Source: CAYRGG01 sp964423745
Lineage (GTDB): Bacteria > Pseudomonadota > Gammaproteobacteria > Competibacterales > Competibacteraceae
Assembly (NCBI GenBank): GCA_964423745.1
Contig: CAYRGG010000047.1
Coordinates: forward strand, 1 to 34,135
Reading direction: 5' to 3'
Length of the DNA stretch: 34,135 bases
Shown piece after piece: positions 1 to 8,841 of the stretch (the stretch's first letter is position 1; every line of letters starts with the position of its first letter). Both the position numbers and the translations under genes were made by a program. Under the pieces are notes generated by a model. The model made no database searches. It had not been told where the DNA came from and was given only the letters and a program-made list of their open reading frames with translations.

Positions 1-801
1 GAAACAAAGAATTTAAATTCCTTCCGGTTTGTGGAGCGGGCTATCGAATTTGAAATAGAGCGGCAAATTGCGCTCATCGAAGAGGGGGGCAGCGTCGTCC
101 AGGAAACCCGCCTATACGATCCAGACAAGGGCGAAACCCGCTCTATGCGCAGCAAGGAAGAGGCCAACGATTACCGTTATTTCCCTGACCCTGACCTGCT
201 GCCTGTAGAGCTGGATGAGGTTTTTATTAACAATGCCAAAACGCTATTGCCAGAATTACCGGATGTCAAAAAGCAGCGCTTTATCGAGGAGTACGGGCTT
301 AATGTGTATGATGCCAGCGTACTCACCGCAGGCCGTGACCTGGCGGATTACTATGAAACGCTGGTAGCAACCCTAGGTGGCAACCCTAAATTGTGCGCCA
401 ACTGGGTCATGGGAGATTTGGCTGCAGCCCTCAACCGTGCTGGGCTCGGTATCACAGCAAGCCCGGTGAGCGCTGCTACATTGGCGGGCTTGCTAAAACG
501 TATTCAGGATAACACCATTTCTGGAAAGATTGCCAAAGAGGTATTTGAGGCTATTTGGCGTGGTGAAGGGGATGCCGATACCATTATTGGTAAACGCGGT
601 CTGCAACAAATAACCGATACAGACGCTATAGAATCCATTATCGACGACGTGATGCAAAGCAATCTTGGACAGGTTGATCAATTTCGGGCTGGTAAAGAAA
701 AGCTGTTGGGGTTTTTTGTCGGACAAGTGATGAAACAAACCAAAGGCAAGGCCAATCCTCAACAAGTGAACGATTTGCTACTAGGAAAGTTGCGTGGTTA
801 G
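1..801 (+). CDS. gatB: Aspartyl/glutamyl-tRNA amidotransferase subunit B, 3' part
   Basis: This is the C-terminal part of GatB, the kinase/amidotransferase subunit of the GatCAB complex, which converts Glu-tRNA(Gln) or Asp-tRNA(Asn) to the amidated form in the cytoplasm. The reading frame is open from the first base of the window and begins ETKNLNSFRFVERAIEFEIE, a core GatB motif, so the gene starts upstream; the GTG at 31 is an internal Val codon, not a start. Next comes the YRYFPDPDLLPVEL motif, followed by the helical tail and the GatB/YqeY C-terminal domain ending QVNDLLLGKLRG. About 266 residues are visible of roughly 475-480 usual for the family. The stop codon overlaps the start of hslO by 8 bases, suggesting one transcript. 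Its presence implies that some tRNAs are charged by transamidation. Identification is firm. Confidence 0.97.
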   Translation, partial: ETKNLNSFRFVERAIEFEIERQIALIEEGGSVVQETRLYDPDKGETRSMRSKEEANDYRYFPDPDLLPVELDEVFINNAKTLLPELPDVKKQRFIEEYGLNVYDASVLTAGRDLADYYETLVATLGGNPKLCANWVMGDLAAALNRAGLGITASPVSAATLAGLLKRIQDNTISGKIAKEVFEAIWRGEGDADTIIGKRGLQQITDTDAIESIIDDVMQSNLGQVDQFRAGKEKLLGFFVGQVMKQTKGKANPQQVNDLLLGKLRG

Positions 802-1696
802 TCAGCTAGACCCCCGTGTAAAAACCATGGCAGATTGCGATTCTTTGCAACGCTTTGTATTAGAGGGTTATGCCATTCGAGGTGAAATTGCTCATTTAGA
901 TGATACCTGGCAGCGTGTTTTAGCGCGGCGAAATTACCCACCTGTTATCCAACGTCTGCTGGGGGAGGCTATGGCGGCAGCTTTGTTGTTGTCGGCAACC
1001 ATTAAATTTCAGGGTCAACTAACCCTACAACTGCAGGGTCAAGGAGCGCTGAAATTATTATTGGTCCAATGCACCAGTGATCGTCAGTTGCGCGGTTTAG
1101 CTCGTTGGGAAGATCCTGTGGCAGATGCTCCATTATCTTCCCTGTGTGATCGCGGCACTCTGGCGATTACTTTGGATCTTGGACCACGTCATGCGCCCTA
1201 CCAGGGCATTGTCCCGCTGACGGGAGATTCCTTTGCGGCAACCTTAGAGACCTATTTCTACCGTTCTGAGCAGTTGCCCACTCGCTTATATTTGGTGGCC
1301 GATCAATCTAGATCTGCCGGTTTGCTCTTGCAACAACTACCGAGTGATTTAGAAAATGATACTTGGCAGCGGATACAGGGGTTGAGCGCCACCTTAAACG
1401 ACACGGAACTATTAAGCTGGGACGGCCCCATGTTGATTTCGCGATTGTTTCCTGAGGACGATATACGTCTCTTTGCAGCACAACCCGTCAGTTTTCACTG
1501 TACCTGTTCTCGGGAGCGCATTAGTGCTTTGCTGCGTGCCTTAGGTCGGGATGAAGTACGCGAAATTCATACAGAGCAAGGCAACGTAACAGTAACCTGC
1601 GAGTTTTGTGGTATGCCTTACAGCTTTGATGCTGTGGATAGCGAAAGTGTGTTTGTCACGCCGACTCAGCCCTCTTCATCTGATACTCAGCACTAA
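794..1696 (+). CDS. hslO: Hsp33 redox-regulated chaperone
   Basis: Hsp33 is a cytoplasmic holdase that becomes active when its C-terminal zinc centre is oxidised. The 300-residue product has the N-terminal chaperone domain (LEGYAIRGEIAHLDDTW, later KFQGQLTLQLQGQG and RQLRGLARW) and the redox switch near the C-terminus with Cys236-x-Cys238 and Cys269-x-x-Cys272, all four zinc ligands present. I chose the GTG at 794 because AGGAAA lies at good distance upstream, and the resulting 8-base overlap with gatB fits translational coupling. An ATG at 827 (MADCDSLQRF) would give a length closer to E. coli Hsp33 but has no visible ribosome binding site. Function is firm; the start is moderately sure. Confidence 0.95.
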   Translation: MVSQLDPRVKTMADCDSLQRFVLEGYAIRGEIAHLDDTWQRVLARRNYPPVIQRLLGEAMAAALLLSATIKFQGQLTLQLQGQGALKLLLVQCTSDRQLRGLARWEDPVADAPLSSLCDRGTLAITLDLGPRHAPYQGIVPLTGDSFAATLETYFYRSEQLPTRLYLVADQSRSAGLLLQQLPSDLENDTWQRIQGLSATLNDTELLSWDGPMLISRLFPEDDIRLFAAQPVSFHCTCSRERISALLRALGRDEVREIHTEQGNVTVTCEFCGMPYSFDAVDSESVFVTPTQPSSSDTQH

Positions 1697-1703
1697 TCTC
1701 CCT

Positions 1704-2216
1704 ATGCGTGCCCTGTTCCATCTGTTCCTGGATATTTGTTTATTTCGTAAGGGTCCTCAGCATATCCCGGTTTCGCAAATTTTGCTGAGAGCAACTTTAG
1801 TAGCCTATGGGATTTCTGGGTTATTGGTTTTGCTCATCAGTTTAGAACCCGCTCGTGCCTTACTGGTGATGTTGGCAGATATAGTTTTGTTGACAGGGCT
1901 AACCTACGGGGTGCTTAATCTTTCAAATTACAGTGGACGTTTTTTGCAAACCCTAACCGCGTTGTTGGGTACCGGTACGTTAGTACAACTGATGGCTTTG
2001 CCTGTATCCCTTTGGCTGGGCAAACCCCTGGAACAAGAAACCATAGCTGTGCTACCACAGCTTTTATACATAGCGCTTTTGGTTTGGAGCATCGCGATTA
2101 TCGCGTATATTCTTCAGCAGGCTTTAGCGGTTTCCCGCAGCCTAGGGATCCTTTACACATTTGGCTATATAGCTATTTCCTGGACCGTCTCAAGCTGGTT
2201 AGAGCTACTGGTTTAA
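1704..2216 (+). CDS. Small inner-membrane protein of unknown function
   Basis: I do not recognise a named family. The product from the ATG at 1704 has 170 residues with about four hydrophobic segments (roughly residues 22-45, 50-70, 80-102 and 112-135, plus a weaker one near the C-terminus) and short polar loops, so it should be an integral inner-membrane protein. The frame is open further upstream to an ATG at 1608, but that would run deep inside hslO in another frame, so 1704 is preferred although no clear ribosome binding site precedes either. It begins 7 bases after hslO and ends 9 bases before mpl, so it is probably co-transcribed with them. Nothing in the sequence points to a specific role. 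Confidence 0.75.
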   Translation: MRALFHLFLDICLFRKGPQHIPVSQILLRATLVAYGISGLLVLLISLEPARALLVMLADIVLLTGLTYGVLNLSNYSGRFLQTLTALLGTGTLVQLMALPVSLWLGKPLEQETIAVLPQLLYIALLVWSIAIIAYILQQALAVSRSLGILYTFGYIAISWTVSSWLELLV

Positions 2217-2225
2217 AGATCGATC

Positions 2226-3605
2226 ATGCATATCCATATTCTTGGTATCTGCGGTACCTTTATGGCGGGTCTAGCGCTGCTAGCCCGAGAAGCAGGTCAT
2301 ACCGTGAGTGGCTGCGACGCCAATGTGTATCCGCCCATGAGTACCCAATTAGAGGCCGCCGGGATTAAGCTTTTGGAGGGTTACAATCCTGAGCATCTTC
2401 AGCCCGCACCAGACAGTATTGTGGTGGGCAATGTAATGACCCGTGGCATGCCTATCGTCGAGTATATGCTCGATCAGGGTATTTCTTATATCTCGGGTCC
2501 CCAGTGGCTCTCTGAGCATATTTTGCGTGAGCGTTGGGTGCTAGCGGTAGCAGGTACCCATGGAAAAACCACCACAACCAGCATGTTAGCCTGGATTCTC
2601 TATCAGGCAGGTACAGAGACGGGTTTTCTCATCGGTGGCCTGGCGGCCGGTTTTGGTCTCTCAGCCCGCTTGGGAAAGGCGCCTTTTTTTGTGGTAGAAG
2701 CGGATGAATACGATACGGCCTTTTTTGATAAGCGCGCCAAATTTGTGCACTATCGACCCCGCACGTTGATTTTAAACAATTTGGAGTTTGATCACGCGGA
2801 TATTTATCCTGACTTAGCTGCCATTGAGCGACAATTCCACCATTTAGTCCGTATTGTGCCAAGTTCCGGGTTGATCATCACTAATGGACGCGATGAGTAT
2901 CTAGATGGGGTTCTCGCCCAAGGGTGTTGGACACCGGTAGAAGGTTTTGCCCAAGGCGATTGGGAAGCCCAAGCGTGTGCTCCCGACGGGAGCGAATTTG
3001 ATGTGTGTTATCGAGGAATACAACAAGGTCGGGTGGTATGGTCCCAATGGGGCATGCATAACGTTTACAATGGTCTTGCCGCCATCGCTGCCGCCCGTCA
3101 TGTGGGCATAATGCCATCCCATGCCATCCAAGCCTTAAACGGTTTTCCCGGCGTAAAGCGGCGTTTAGAAGTGCGCGGTATGGTCAATGGTGTTACCCTG
3201 TACGACGATTTCGCCCATCATCCTACGGCCATTGCCACTACCCTTGCTGGGTTACGAGCACGGGTTGGGAGTCAGCGTATTGTGGCTGTCTTGGAACCAC
3301 GCTCCAATACCATGCGTATGGGTGTTTTTAAAGATCATTTAGCGGCAGCCTTAACAACCGCTGACCAGGTGTTCCTCTATCAAGCACCTGAACTGCCCTG
3401 GAGTCTGCAGGAGGTGATTACTGCCTTGAAGGGTCGCGGACACCTATTGACCTCCATCGAAACCATGGTTTCGGAGATCTGCCGTCAAGCGCAATCCGAT
3501 GACCACATTCTTATCATGAGTAACGGTGCCTTTGGTAATATTCATGAGCGTCTTTTGACGGCCTTAGCCAATGGTAAAGAGGGAGAATATACGACCGCCT
3601 CATGA
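2226..3605 (+). CDS. mpl: UDP-MurNAc:L-Ala-gamma-D-Glu-mDAP ligase (peptidoglycan recycling)
   Basis: Mpl joins the recycled tripeptide L-Ala-gamma-D-Glu-meso-diaminopimelate to UDP-N-acetylmuramate in the cytoplasm, bypassing the stepwise Mur ligases. The 459 residues fit the family length. It begins MHIHILGICGTFMAGLALLA, typical of Mpl and MurC; the ATP loop GTHGKTTTT is at residues 110-118, followed by EADEYDTAFFDKR and NNLEFDHADIYPD in the central domain and YDDFAHHPTAI in the C-terminal ligase domain. The DEYDTAFFDKRAKF stretch is characteristic of Mpl as opposed to MurC. The stop codon overlaps the ubiX start by 4 bases (ATGA), so the two are translationally coupled. Identification is firm. 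Confidence 0.96.
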   Translation: MHIHILGICGTFMAGLALLAREAGHTVSGCDANVYPPMSTQLEAAGIKLLEGYNPEHLQPAPDSIVVGNVMTRGMPIVEYMLDQGISYISGPQWLSEHILRERWVLAVAGTHGKTTTTSMLAWILYQAGTETGFLIGGLAAGFGLSARLGKAPFFVVEADEYDTAFFDKRAKFVHYRPRTLILNNLEFDHADIYPDLAAIERQFHHLVRIVPSSGLIITNGRDEYLDGVLAQGCWTPVEGFAQGDWEAQACAPDGSEFDVCYRGIQQGRVVWSQWGMHNVYNGLAAIAAARHVGIMPSHAIQALNGFPGVKRRLEVRGMVNGVTLYDDFAHHPTAIATTLAGLRARVGSQRIVAVLEPRSNTMRMGVFKDHLAAALTTADQVFLYQAPELPWSLQEVITALKGRGHLLTSIETMVSEICRQAQSDDHILIMSNGAFGNIHERLLTALANGKEGEYTTAS

Positions 3606-4228
3606 ACCATCCGCTTATTTTGGCTTTGACCGGCGCTTCGGGCGCGCAATACGGCCTTAAGTTGTTGCAGTGTCTGCTTGAGGCGGGAGAAACCATCTAT
3701 TTGATGCTTTCTAAACCCGCTCAAGTGGTTATCAGTATGGAGACCGATCTCGATTTGCCTGGACGCGCCTCTGAAATTCGCCGTTTTTTTCTCAACCACT
3801 ACGGGGGTCGACCGGAACAACTGCAGATCTATGGGAAAGAAGAGTGGACAGCGCCAGTCGCTAGTGGATCGGCGATCACCCGAGCCATGGTGGTGTGTCC
3901 CTGCACCACAGGGACGTTAGCATCCATTGCTTGTGGAACCAGTGATAACCTCATTGATCGCGCTGCTGATGTTAACCTTAAAGAAAGACGCCCCTTGATT
4001 TTGGTGGTGCGGGAGACACCCTTTTCAGCCATTCATTTAGAAAACATGCTCAAATTAGCCCGTTGTGGCGCTACTATTTTGCCAGCTAACCCAGGTTTTT
4101 ATCATCGCCCGGTCAGCGCGGAAGATTTAGTGGACTTTGTCGTTGCCCGTGTATTAGATCAGTTGGGTATTGCCCATGAGCTACTACCGCGCTGGGGTCA
4201 ACCCAAGACACCTGAGGTTAGCCAGTAA
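3602..4228 (+). CDS. ubiX: Flavin prenyltransferase
   Basis: UbiX attaches a dimethylallyl group to reduced FMN, making the prenylated flavin cofactor needed by the decarboxylase UbiD in ubiquinone synthesis. The 208-residue protein shows the FMN-binding start LALTGASGAQYG (about residues 8-18), the internal PCTTGTLASIACGTSDNLIDRAADV region, and RRPLILVVRETPFSAIHLENML with the Arg and Glu typical of the active site. Its ATG overlaps the stop of mpl in an ATGA. Its last 11 bases overlap the end of manB on the opposite strand, so the two transcripts converge with no visible terminator between them. Pairing of mpl with ubiX is known in gammaproteobacteria. Identification is firm. Confidence 0.96.
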   Translation: MNHPLILALTGASGAQYGLKLLQCLLEAGETIYLMLSKPAQVVISMETDLDLPGRASEIRRFFLNHYGGRPEQLQIYGKEEWTAPVASGSAITRAMVVCPCTTGTLASIACGTSDNLIDRAADVNLKERRPLILVVRETPFSAIHLENMLKLARCGATILPANPGFYHRPVSAEDLVDFVVARVLDQLGIAHELLPRWGQPKTPEVSQ

Positions 4229-5588
4229 TTAATTGGCGCAGTTCTTCTGTGTGTTGCTGTAATAGAGCCTCGTCGCCACGAGTTTCCACATTGAGCCGCA
4301 ACAAAGGTTCCGTATTAGAAGCGCGTAGATTAAAACGCCACTGAGAAAATTCTACGCTGATCCCGTCGGTATAATCTAGCTTCGGCTGTTGCGATTCATA
4401 GGCTTTCAGAATGTGCTGAATCGAGGCGTCCGTATCAGTCACCCGGAAATTGATTTCGCCGCTACAGGGAAACGCCCGTACACGTTCCTGAACTAGGGTG
4501 GACAAGGCTTTTTGGCTACGGCATAACTGTTCCGTGACCAATAACCATGGAATCATCCCGCTGTCACAATAGGCAAAATTTCGAAAATAATGATGAGCGC
4601 TCATTTCACCGCCGTAAACGGCGTCTTCCAAGCGCATGCGTTCTTTGATAAAAGCATGGCCAGTTTTGCTTTGGATTGGAATGCCTCCTTTAGCACGTAC
4701 CTGTTCCAAAGTGTTCCAGGTCAAACGCGGATCATGAATAATTTTAGCCCCTGGATGATGCGCTAAGAGGGCTTCCGCCAACAAACCAACCAGATAATAG
4801 CCTTCGATAAATCGTCCTTGCTCATCGAAAAAGAAACAACGATCAAAATCGCCATCCCATGCTAAGCCCAAATCGGCTTGATGTTCCAAAACGGCGTACT
4901 GAGTCGTTTCTCGACATTCTGGCAAGAGGGGATTAGGGATGCCGTTGGGGAATTGGCCGTCAGGTTCGTGGTGTAACTTGATAAATTCAAAAGGCAGGTG
5001 GGGTTCCAATAAATCAATCACTGGACCAGCGCCGCCGTTACCTGCGTTGACGACAACCTTAAGCGGTTTTAAGTTACCTAGATCAATATAACTCAATAGA
5101 TGGGCGATATAGTCTGCTTTGCTTTCTTGAAAGGTTTCAGCACCTTTTTGGGTAGAGGAAGGAAAGTCATTTTTTTCAGCTAAGGATTGGATGGTTTTTA
5201 AGCCACTGTCACCACTGATGGGCTTAGCATCTTCGCGAACTAGCTTCATACCATTATAGTCCATGGGATTATGACTAGCCGTTACCATAATCCCGCCGTC
5301 CGTGCGGTAGTGAAATGTCGCGAAATAAACTTCTTCAGTACCGCAGAGACCGATGTCTAATACGTCGGCCCCGCCCTCCATAAGTCCCTTTGCCAAGGCT
5401 TTACTTAGCGTGTGGCTGGTCAATCTTATATCCCGTCCCACCACAACGCGATAGGGATTTAGAAAAGCAGCGTAGGCGCGTCCAATACGGTAAGCAACAT
5501 CTTCATTCAGTTGGTTTGGCACCTGGCCGCGAACGTCATAGGCTTTAAAACATGATAAAGATTCCATCATATCCATCGCTGTCTTCAT
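4218..5588 (-). CDS. manB: Phosphomannomutase (CpsG/ManB type)
   Basis: The enzyme interconverts mannose-6-phosphate and mannose-1-phosphate on the way to GDP-mannose. The protein (456 residues) follows E. coli CpsG closely: CFKAYDVRGQ at the start, the phosphoserine loop TASHNP with Ser105, the metal-binding DGDFDR at 245-250, the sugar-recognition motif YGGEMSAHHYFRNFAYCDSG, and the phosphate-binding loop RASNTEPLLRLN near the C-terminus. It is the last gene of the leftward ugd-manC-manB group, 56 bases after manC. No clear ribosome binding site precedes the ATG at 5588, and in-frame ATGs at 5576 and 5567 are possible starts. It might also act on glucose phosphates as AlgC does, but the sequence resembles CpsG more. 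Confidence 0.95.
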   Translation of the reverse strand: MKTAMDMMESLSCFKAYDVRGQVPNQLNEDVAYRIGRAYAAFLNPYRVVVGRDIRLTSHTLSKALAKGLMEGGADVLDIGLCGTEEVYFATFHYRTDGGIMVTASHNPMDYNGMKLVREDAKPISGDSGLKTIQSLAEKNDFPSSTQKGAETFQESKADYIAHLLSYIDLGNLKPLKVVVNAGNGGAGPVIDLLEPHLPFEFIKLHHEPDGQFPNGIPNPLLPECRETTQYAVLEHQADLGLAWDGDFDRCFFFDEQGRFIEGYYLVGLLAEALLAHHPGAKIIHDPRLTWNTLEQVRAKGGIPIQSKTGHAFIKERMRLEDAVYGGEMSAHHYFRNFAYCDSGMIPWLLVTEQLCRSQKALSTLVQERVRAFPCSGEINFRVTDTDASIQHILKAYESQQPKLDYTDGISVEFSQWRFNLRASNTEPLLRLNVETRGDEALLQQHTEELRQLITG

Positions 5589-5644
5589 GAATTTTATTAA
5601 AACAAACCCTCTCTAGGAAGGTTTGCAATAAGTTAAGCAGTTTG

Positions 5645-7075
5645 CTAACAGCTCTCATCATGGCGTCCGTAAACGTCGTCGAAACGAACGATATCATCTT
5701 CCCCAAGGTAGCTGCCAGATTGCACCTCAATGAGTTCTAAAGGAATGATGCCAGGGTTTTCTAGACGATGCTTGATACCCAAGGGAATATAGGTTGACTG
5801 ATTCTCAGTGAGTAGAAACACCTCATCGCCGCGGGTGACGCGAGCGGTGCCACTGACCACAATCCAATGTTCAGCGCGATGGTGATGCATCTGGGACGAT
5901 AAACGACCCCCAGGATTAACAGTGATGCGTTTGACTTGAAAGCGGTTGGCATTGTCAGTGGAGTCATAGTTGCCCCAGGGGCGGTAGACCTTGCGATGAT
6001 GATGGGCTTCTTCCCGGTGCGTTGCTTTAAGTTGATTGACCACACTCTTTACGTCTTGAACGCGATCCCTGGCAGCCACCAACACAGCGTCTGCTGTCTC
6101 AATCACCACCGTATCGTTCACGCCCAAGGTTACTACTAAACGATTCTCCGAGCGAATGTAGGAGTTCTGAGTATCGAGTGCTAGGGTGTCTCCCTCGGCT
6201 ATGTTGCCCTGTTCATCCCGATTACCCACCTTCCACAGGGCAGACCAGGCGCCTACATCATTCCAACCCACATCGAGAGGAACGACAACCGCGTTGGATG
6301 TTTTTTCCATAACGGCGTAGTCGATGGAATCACTTGGGCAATTGGCAAAAGTTAGTTTATCTAGACGCAAAAAGTCCAAATCTGTTTTTGCCGCTGACTG
6401 TGCCTGTTGGCAACTGTCGACAATTGCCGGTGCAAAATGTTGCATTTCTTCCAGAAAACAAGAGGCTCGGAACATGAACATGCCACTGTTCCAGTAATAG
6501 TTACCCGATTCCACATAGCGTTGCGCTGTAACAGCATCAGGTTTTTCTTCAAAACACTCAACTATGTAACCCATGTCATTGGCCAGCGGTTGACCAGCCT
6601 GGATATAACCATAACCGGTCTCTGGGTTATCCGGCACAATACCAAAAGTAATCAGCTTCCCAGCCTCTGCGCTGGCAATAGCTTTTACTATAGTTTTTTG
6701 AAAACCTGCTACATCTTTAATGACATGATCGGCGGGCAACACTAATAAAATGGGATCTTCATCCTCCAACATAGCCTTAGCATGTAAAGCCGCTACGGTT
6801 ACGGCAGGCGCCGTATTGCGGCCTATAGGTTCAAGGATTACCGCTTTGGGCATGACCGACAACATATGTAATTGTTCAGCCACCATAAAACGATGTTCTT
6901 CATTACATATGACCATAGGGGCTACGGCATCAGCCATAGTTTGAACTCTACCCACGGTGTTTTGGAACAACGTCTGATCGTTTAATAAGGGTAAGAACTG
7001 TTTTGGATAAAGTTCTCGTGATAAAGGCCATAAGCGACTACCCGTGCCGCCCGATAGAATGACTGGAATAATCAT
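5645..7075 (-). CDS. manC: Mannose-1-phosphate guanylyltransferase / mannose-6-phosphate isomerase
   Basis: This bifunctional enzyme makes GDP-mannose from mannose-1-phosphate and GTP, and its cupin half isomerises fructose-6-phosphate to mannose-6-phosphate. The 476 residues match the two-domain length. The N-terminal nucleotidyltransferase has ILSGGTGSRLWPLSRE and YPKQFL (about residues 6-28) and the substrate region VLPADHVI. The C-terminal cupin (about 365-470) has RPWGNY, the metal ligands in QMHHHRAEHWIVVSG and the closing IPLGIKHRLENPG. Its ATG overlaps the ugd stop by 4 bases. With manB it forms a complete route from fructose-6-phosphate to GDP-mannose. Orthologues are called cpsB, algA or xanB depending on the polysaccharide. 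Confidence 0.96.
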   Translation of the reverse strand: MIIPVILSGGTGSRLWPLSRELYPKQFLPLLNDQTLFQNTVGRVQTMADAVAPMVICNEEHRFMVAEQLHMLSVMPKAVILEPIGRNTAPAVTVAALHAKAMLEDEDPILLVLPADHVIKDVAGFQKTIVKAIASAEAGKLITFGIVPDNPETGYGYIQAGQPLANDMGYIVECFEEKPDAVTAQRYVESGNYYWNSGMFMFRASCFLEEMQHFAPAIVDSCQQAQSAAKTDLDFLRLDKLTFANCPSDSIDYAVMEKTSNAVVVPLDVGWNDVGAWSALWKVGNRDEQGNIAEGDTLALDTQNSYIRSENRLVVTLGVNDTVVIETADAVLVAARDRVQDVKSVVNQLKATHREEAHHHRKVYRPWGNYDSTDNANRFQVKRITVNPGGRLSSQMHHHRAEHWIVVSGTARVTRGDEVFLLTENQSTYIPLGIKHRLENPGIIPLELIEVQSGSYLGEDDIVRFDDVYGRHDESC

Positions 7076-8412
7076 AGATTGACCCTAGAATTATTACGAC
7101 CGATAGCGTAATAAGTGAATCCCATTCTGTGCATCTGTAAGGGATCGTAGAGGTTGCGACCATCAAAAATGACAGGATTATTCAGCTTTGTTTTGAGGGT
7201 TTCAAAATCGGGACTGCGGAAAATATTCCATTCTGTTACCACAATCAGTGCATCAGCGTTCTCTAATGCCTCGTAAGGCGTGTTACATAACATCAAGTCA
7301 TCACGATCTCCATATAAACGCTGTGCTTCATCCATGGCGCCAGGGTCATAGGCTTGCACGGTTGCATTAACGGACCAGAGCTTTTCCATCAAAGCTCTGC
7401 TGGAAGCCTCTCGCATATCGTCTGTGTTAGGTTTAAAAGCAAGCCCCCAAACAGCAAATCGTCGGCCCTCTAGATTGCCGTCGAAATGATGGTGAACTTT
7501 TTTAAACAATACTTGTTTCTGCTGGTCATTGACGGCTTCTACCGTGCGTAGCAGTTGTGCGTTATAGCCGACGTCTTGCGCAGTATGGGTTAACGCCTTA
7601 ACGTCTTTAGGAAAGCAAGAACCCCCATAGCCACAACCGGGGTAAATAAAATGGTAACCAATCCGCGGATCAGACCCAATACCAACGCGTACCTGTTCAA
7701 TATCCGCATCGAGTATCTCGGCTAGATTAGCCAATTCATTCATAAAGCTGATCTTAGTGGCTAACAGGGCATTAGCGGCATATTTGGTTAATTCCGCAGA
7801 GCGTATATCCACTTCCACCAAACGATCATGATTACGGTTAAAAGGCGAGTAGAGGATACGCAGCAATTCCTTTGTCCGTGGATTATCGGTACCTATAACG
7901 ATACGATCTGGGCGCATAAAGTCATCAATGGCAGCCCCTTCTTTGAGAAATTCTGGATTAGAAACCACATCGAACTCAAGGTCTGCTTGTCGTTTCTCAA
8001 GAACCCCTTTAATGGTTTCCCGCACTTTATCTGCAGTGCCTACCGGTACCGTGGATTTGTTAACGACCACACGATAACCGTCCATTTGTTCACCAATGCC
8101 CCGAGCTACAGCGAGCACATGCTGCAGATCCGCGGAACCGTCTTCATCGGGTGGTGTACCGACGGCAATAAACTGAAATAACCCATGAGCAACGCCTTTG
8201 GACAAGTCAGTACTAAAGATGAGTCGACCGCTATCAGCATTGCGTTTTATGAGGTCATCCAAACCAGGTTCATAGATAGGCACTTCGCCTCTTTGTAACA
8301 TATCGATTTTGCGTTGGTCTATGTCGATGCACAAGACATCGTTGCCTACCTCGGCAAGACAAGCGCCTGTCACTAAACCCACGTAACCAGAGCCAAAAAT
8401 TGTTATTTTCAT
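7072..8412 (-). CDS. ugd: UDP-glucose 6-dehydrogenase
   Basis: The enzyme oxidises UDP-glucose twice with NAD to UDP-glucuronate, a precursor for capsule, exopolysaccharide or lipid A sugars. From the ATG at 8412 the protein is 446 residues: the Rossmann loop GSGYVGLVTG (7-16), the NKSTVPVGTADKV motif, SNPEFLKEGAAIDDF, and the catalytic Cys266 in GCGYGGSCFPKD. The frame is open 18 codons further upstream, but AGGA sits 8-9 bases before the 8412 ATG and the product then starts exactly at the conserved MKITIFGSG. GDP-mannose dehydrogenase (AlgD) is a possible relative because of the neighbouring GDP-mannose genes, but the FPKD active-site version and overall pattern favour Ugd. It is the first gene of the ugd-manC-manB group. 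Confidence 0.93.
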   Translation of the reverse strand: MKITIFGSGYVGLVTGACLAEVGNDVLCIDIDQRKIDMLQRGEVPIYEPGLDDLIKRNADSGRLIFSTDLSKGVAHGLFQFIAVGTPPDEDGSADLQHVLAVARGIGEQMDGYRVVVNKSTVPVGTADKVRETIKGVLEKRQADLEFDVVSNPEFLKEGAAIDDFMRPDRIVIGTDNPRTKELLRILYSPFNRNHDRLVEVDIRSAELTKYAANALLATKISFMNELANLAEILDADIEQVRVGIGSDPRIGYHFIYPGCGYGGSCFPKDVKALTHTAQDVGYNAQLLRTVEAVNDQQKQVLFKKVHHHFDGNLEGRRFAVWGLAFKPNTDDMREASSRALMEKLWSVNATVQAYDPGAMDEAQRLYGDRDDLMLCNTPYEALENADALIVVTEWNIFRSPDFETLKTKLNNPVIFDGRNLYDPLQMHRMGFTYYAIGRNNSRVNL

Positions 8413-8841
8413 AAAAGTAATCCTAAAAATTAATTCGTAACTGTAACTTGACAGCGTAACGATCACTAAAAGATAAATTTAAGTGTTTTCAACATATAGA
8501 AGTCATTGCTATATTCAATCACGAAAACGTGAAGGGTTGTTAAAGAAAAGTTTCTAAAGGATTATGTAAAATATTTTATAAATTAAAAGGGTTACGGTTT
8601 AACTTGAAATCTTTTCAGAGTATTAAATTACACCCTTACTTTACTGTAACACACTAACGAAACGGACTGCGGCTTTGCCGAAGAATGGTTTTTTGCAAAT
8701 AATAATTTTGCCTTAAATATTGCTTTGAGACAAAGCCAAGTCAGACAATTTACCAAAAAATTATGCCCTTCACTTTCAGCAACTGTTATCACAAGTGATT
8801 ATGACTATTCTGAATTTCAGCGTCAAAAGCGAATAAGAGAC
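8413..8841. other. Divergent intergenic region between ugd and gltX
   Basis: This 429-base A+T-rich stretch separates two divergent genes and should hold both promoters. GTAAC occurs several times near 8437-8460, and TTGACA at 8448-8453 on the + strand is followed 18 bases later by GATAAA, a possible but weak promoter 390 bases ahead of gltX. A short hairpin CGGC-TTT-GCCG near 8670-8680 precedes a T run. The gltX frame stays open back to 8725, but those residues are not like any GltX N-terminus. I see no gene here. Confidence 0.5.

Noticed and set aside
1608..1703. Longer form of the small membrane protein starting inside hslO
   Set aside because: It would add 32 residues encoded in another frame of the zinc domain of hslO; the ATG at 1704 is simpler.
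8725..8841. N-terminal extension of GltX by 39 residues
   Set aside because: The extension has no likeness to GltX proteins, which begin with the conserved segment encoded from 8842.
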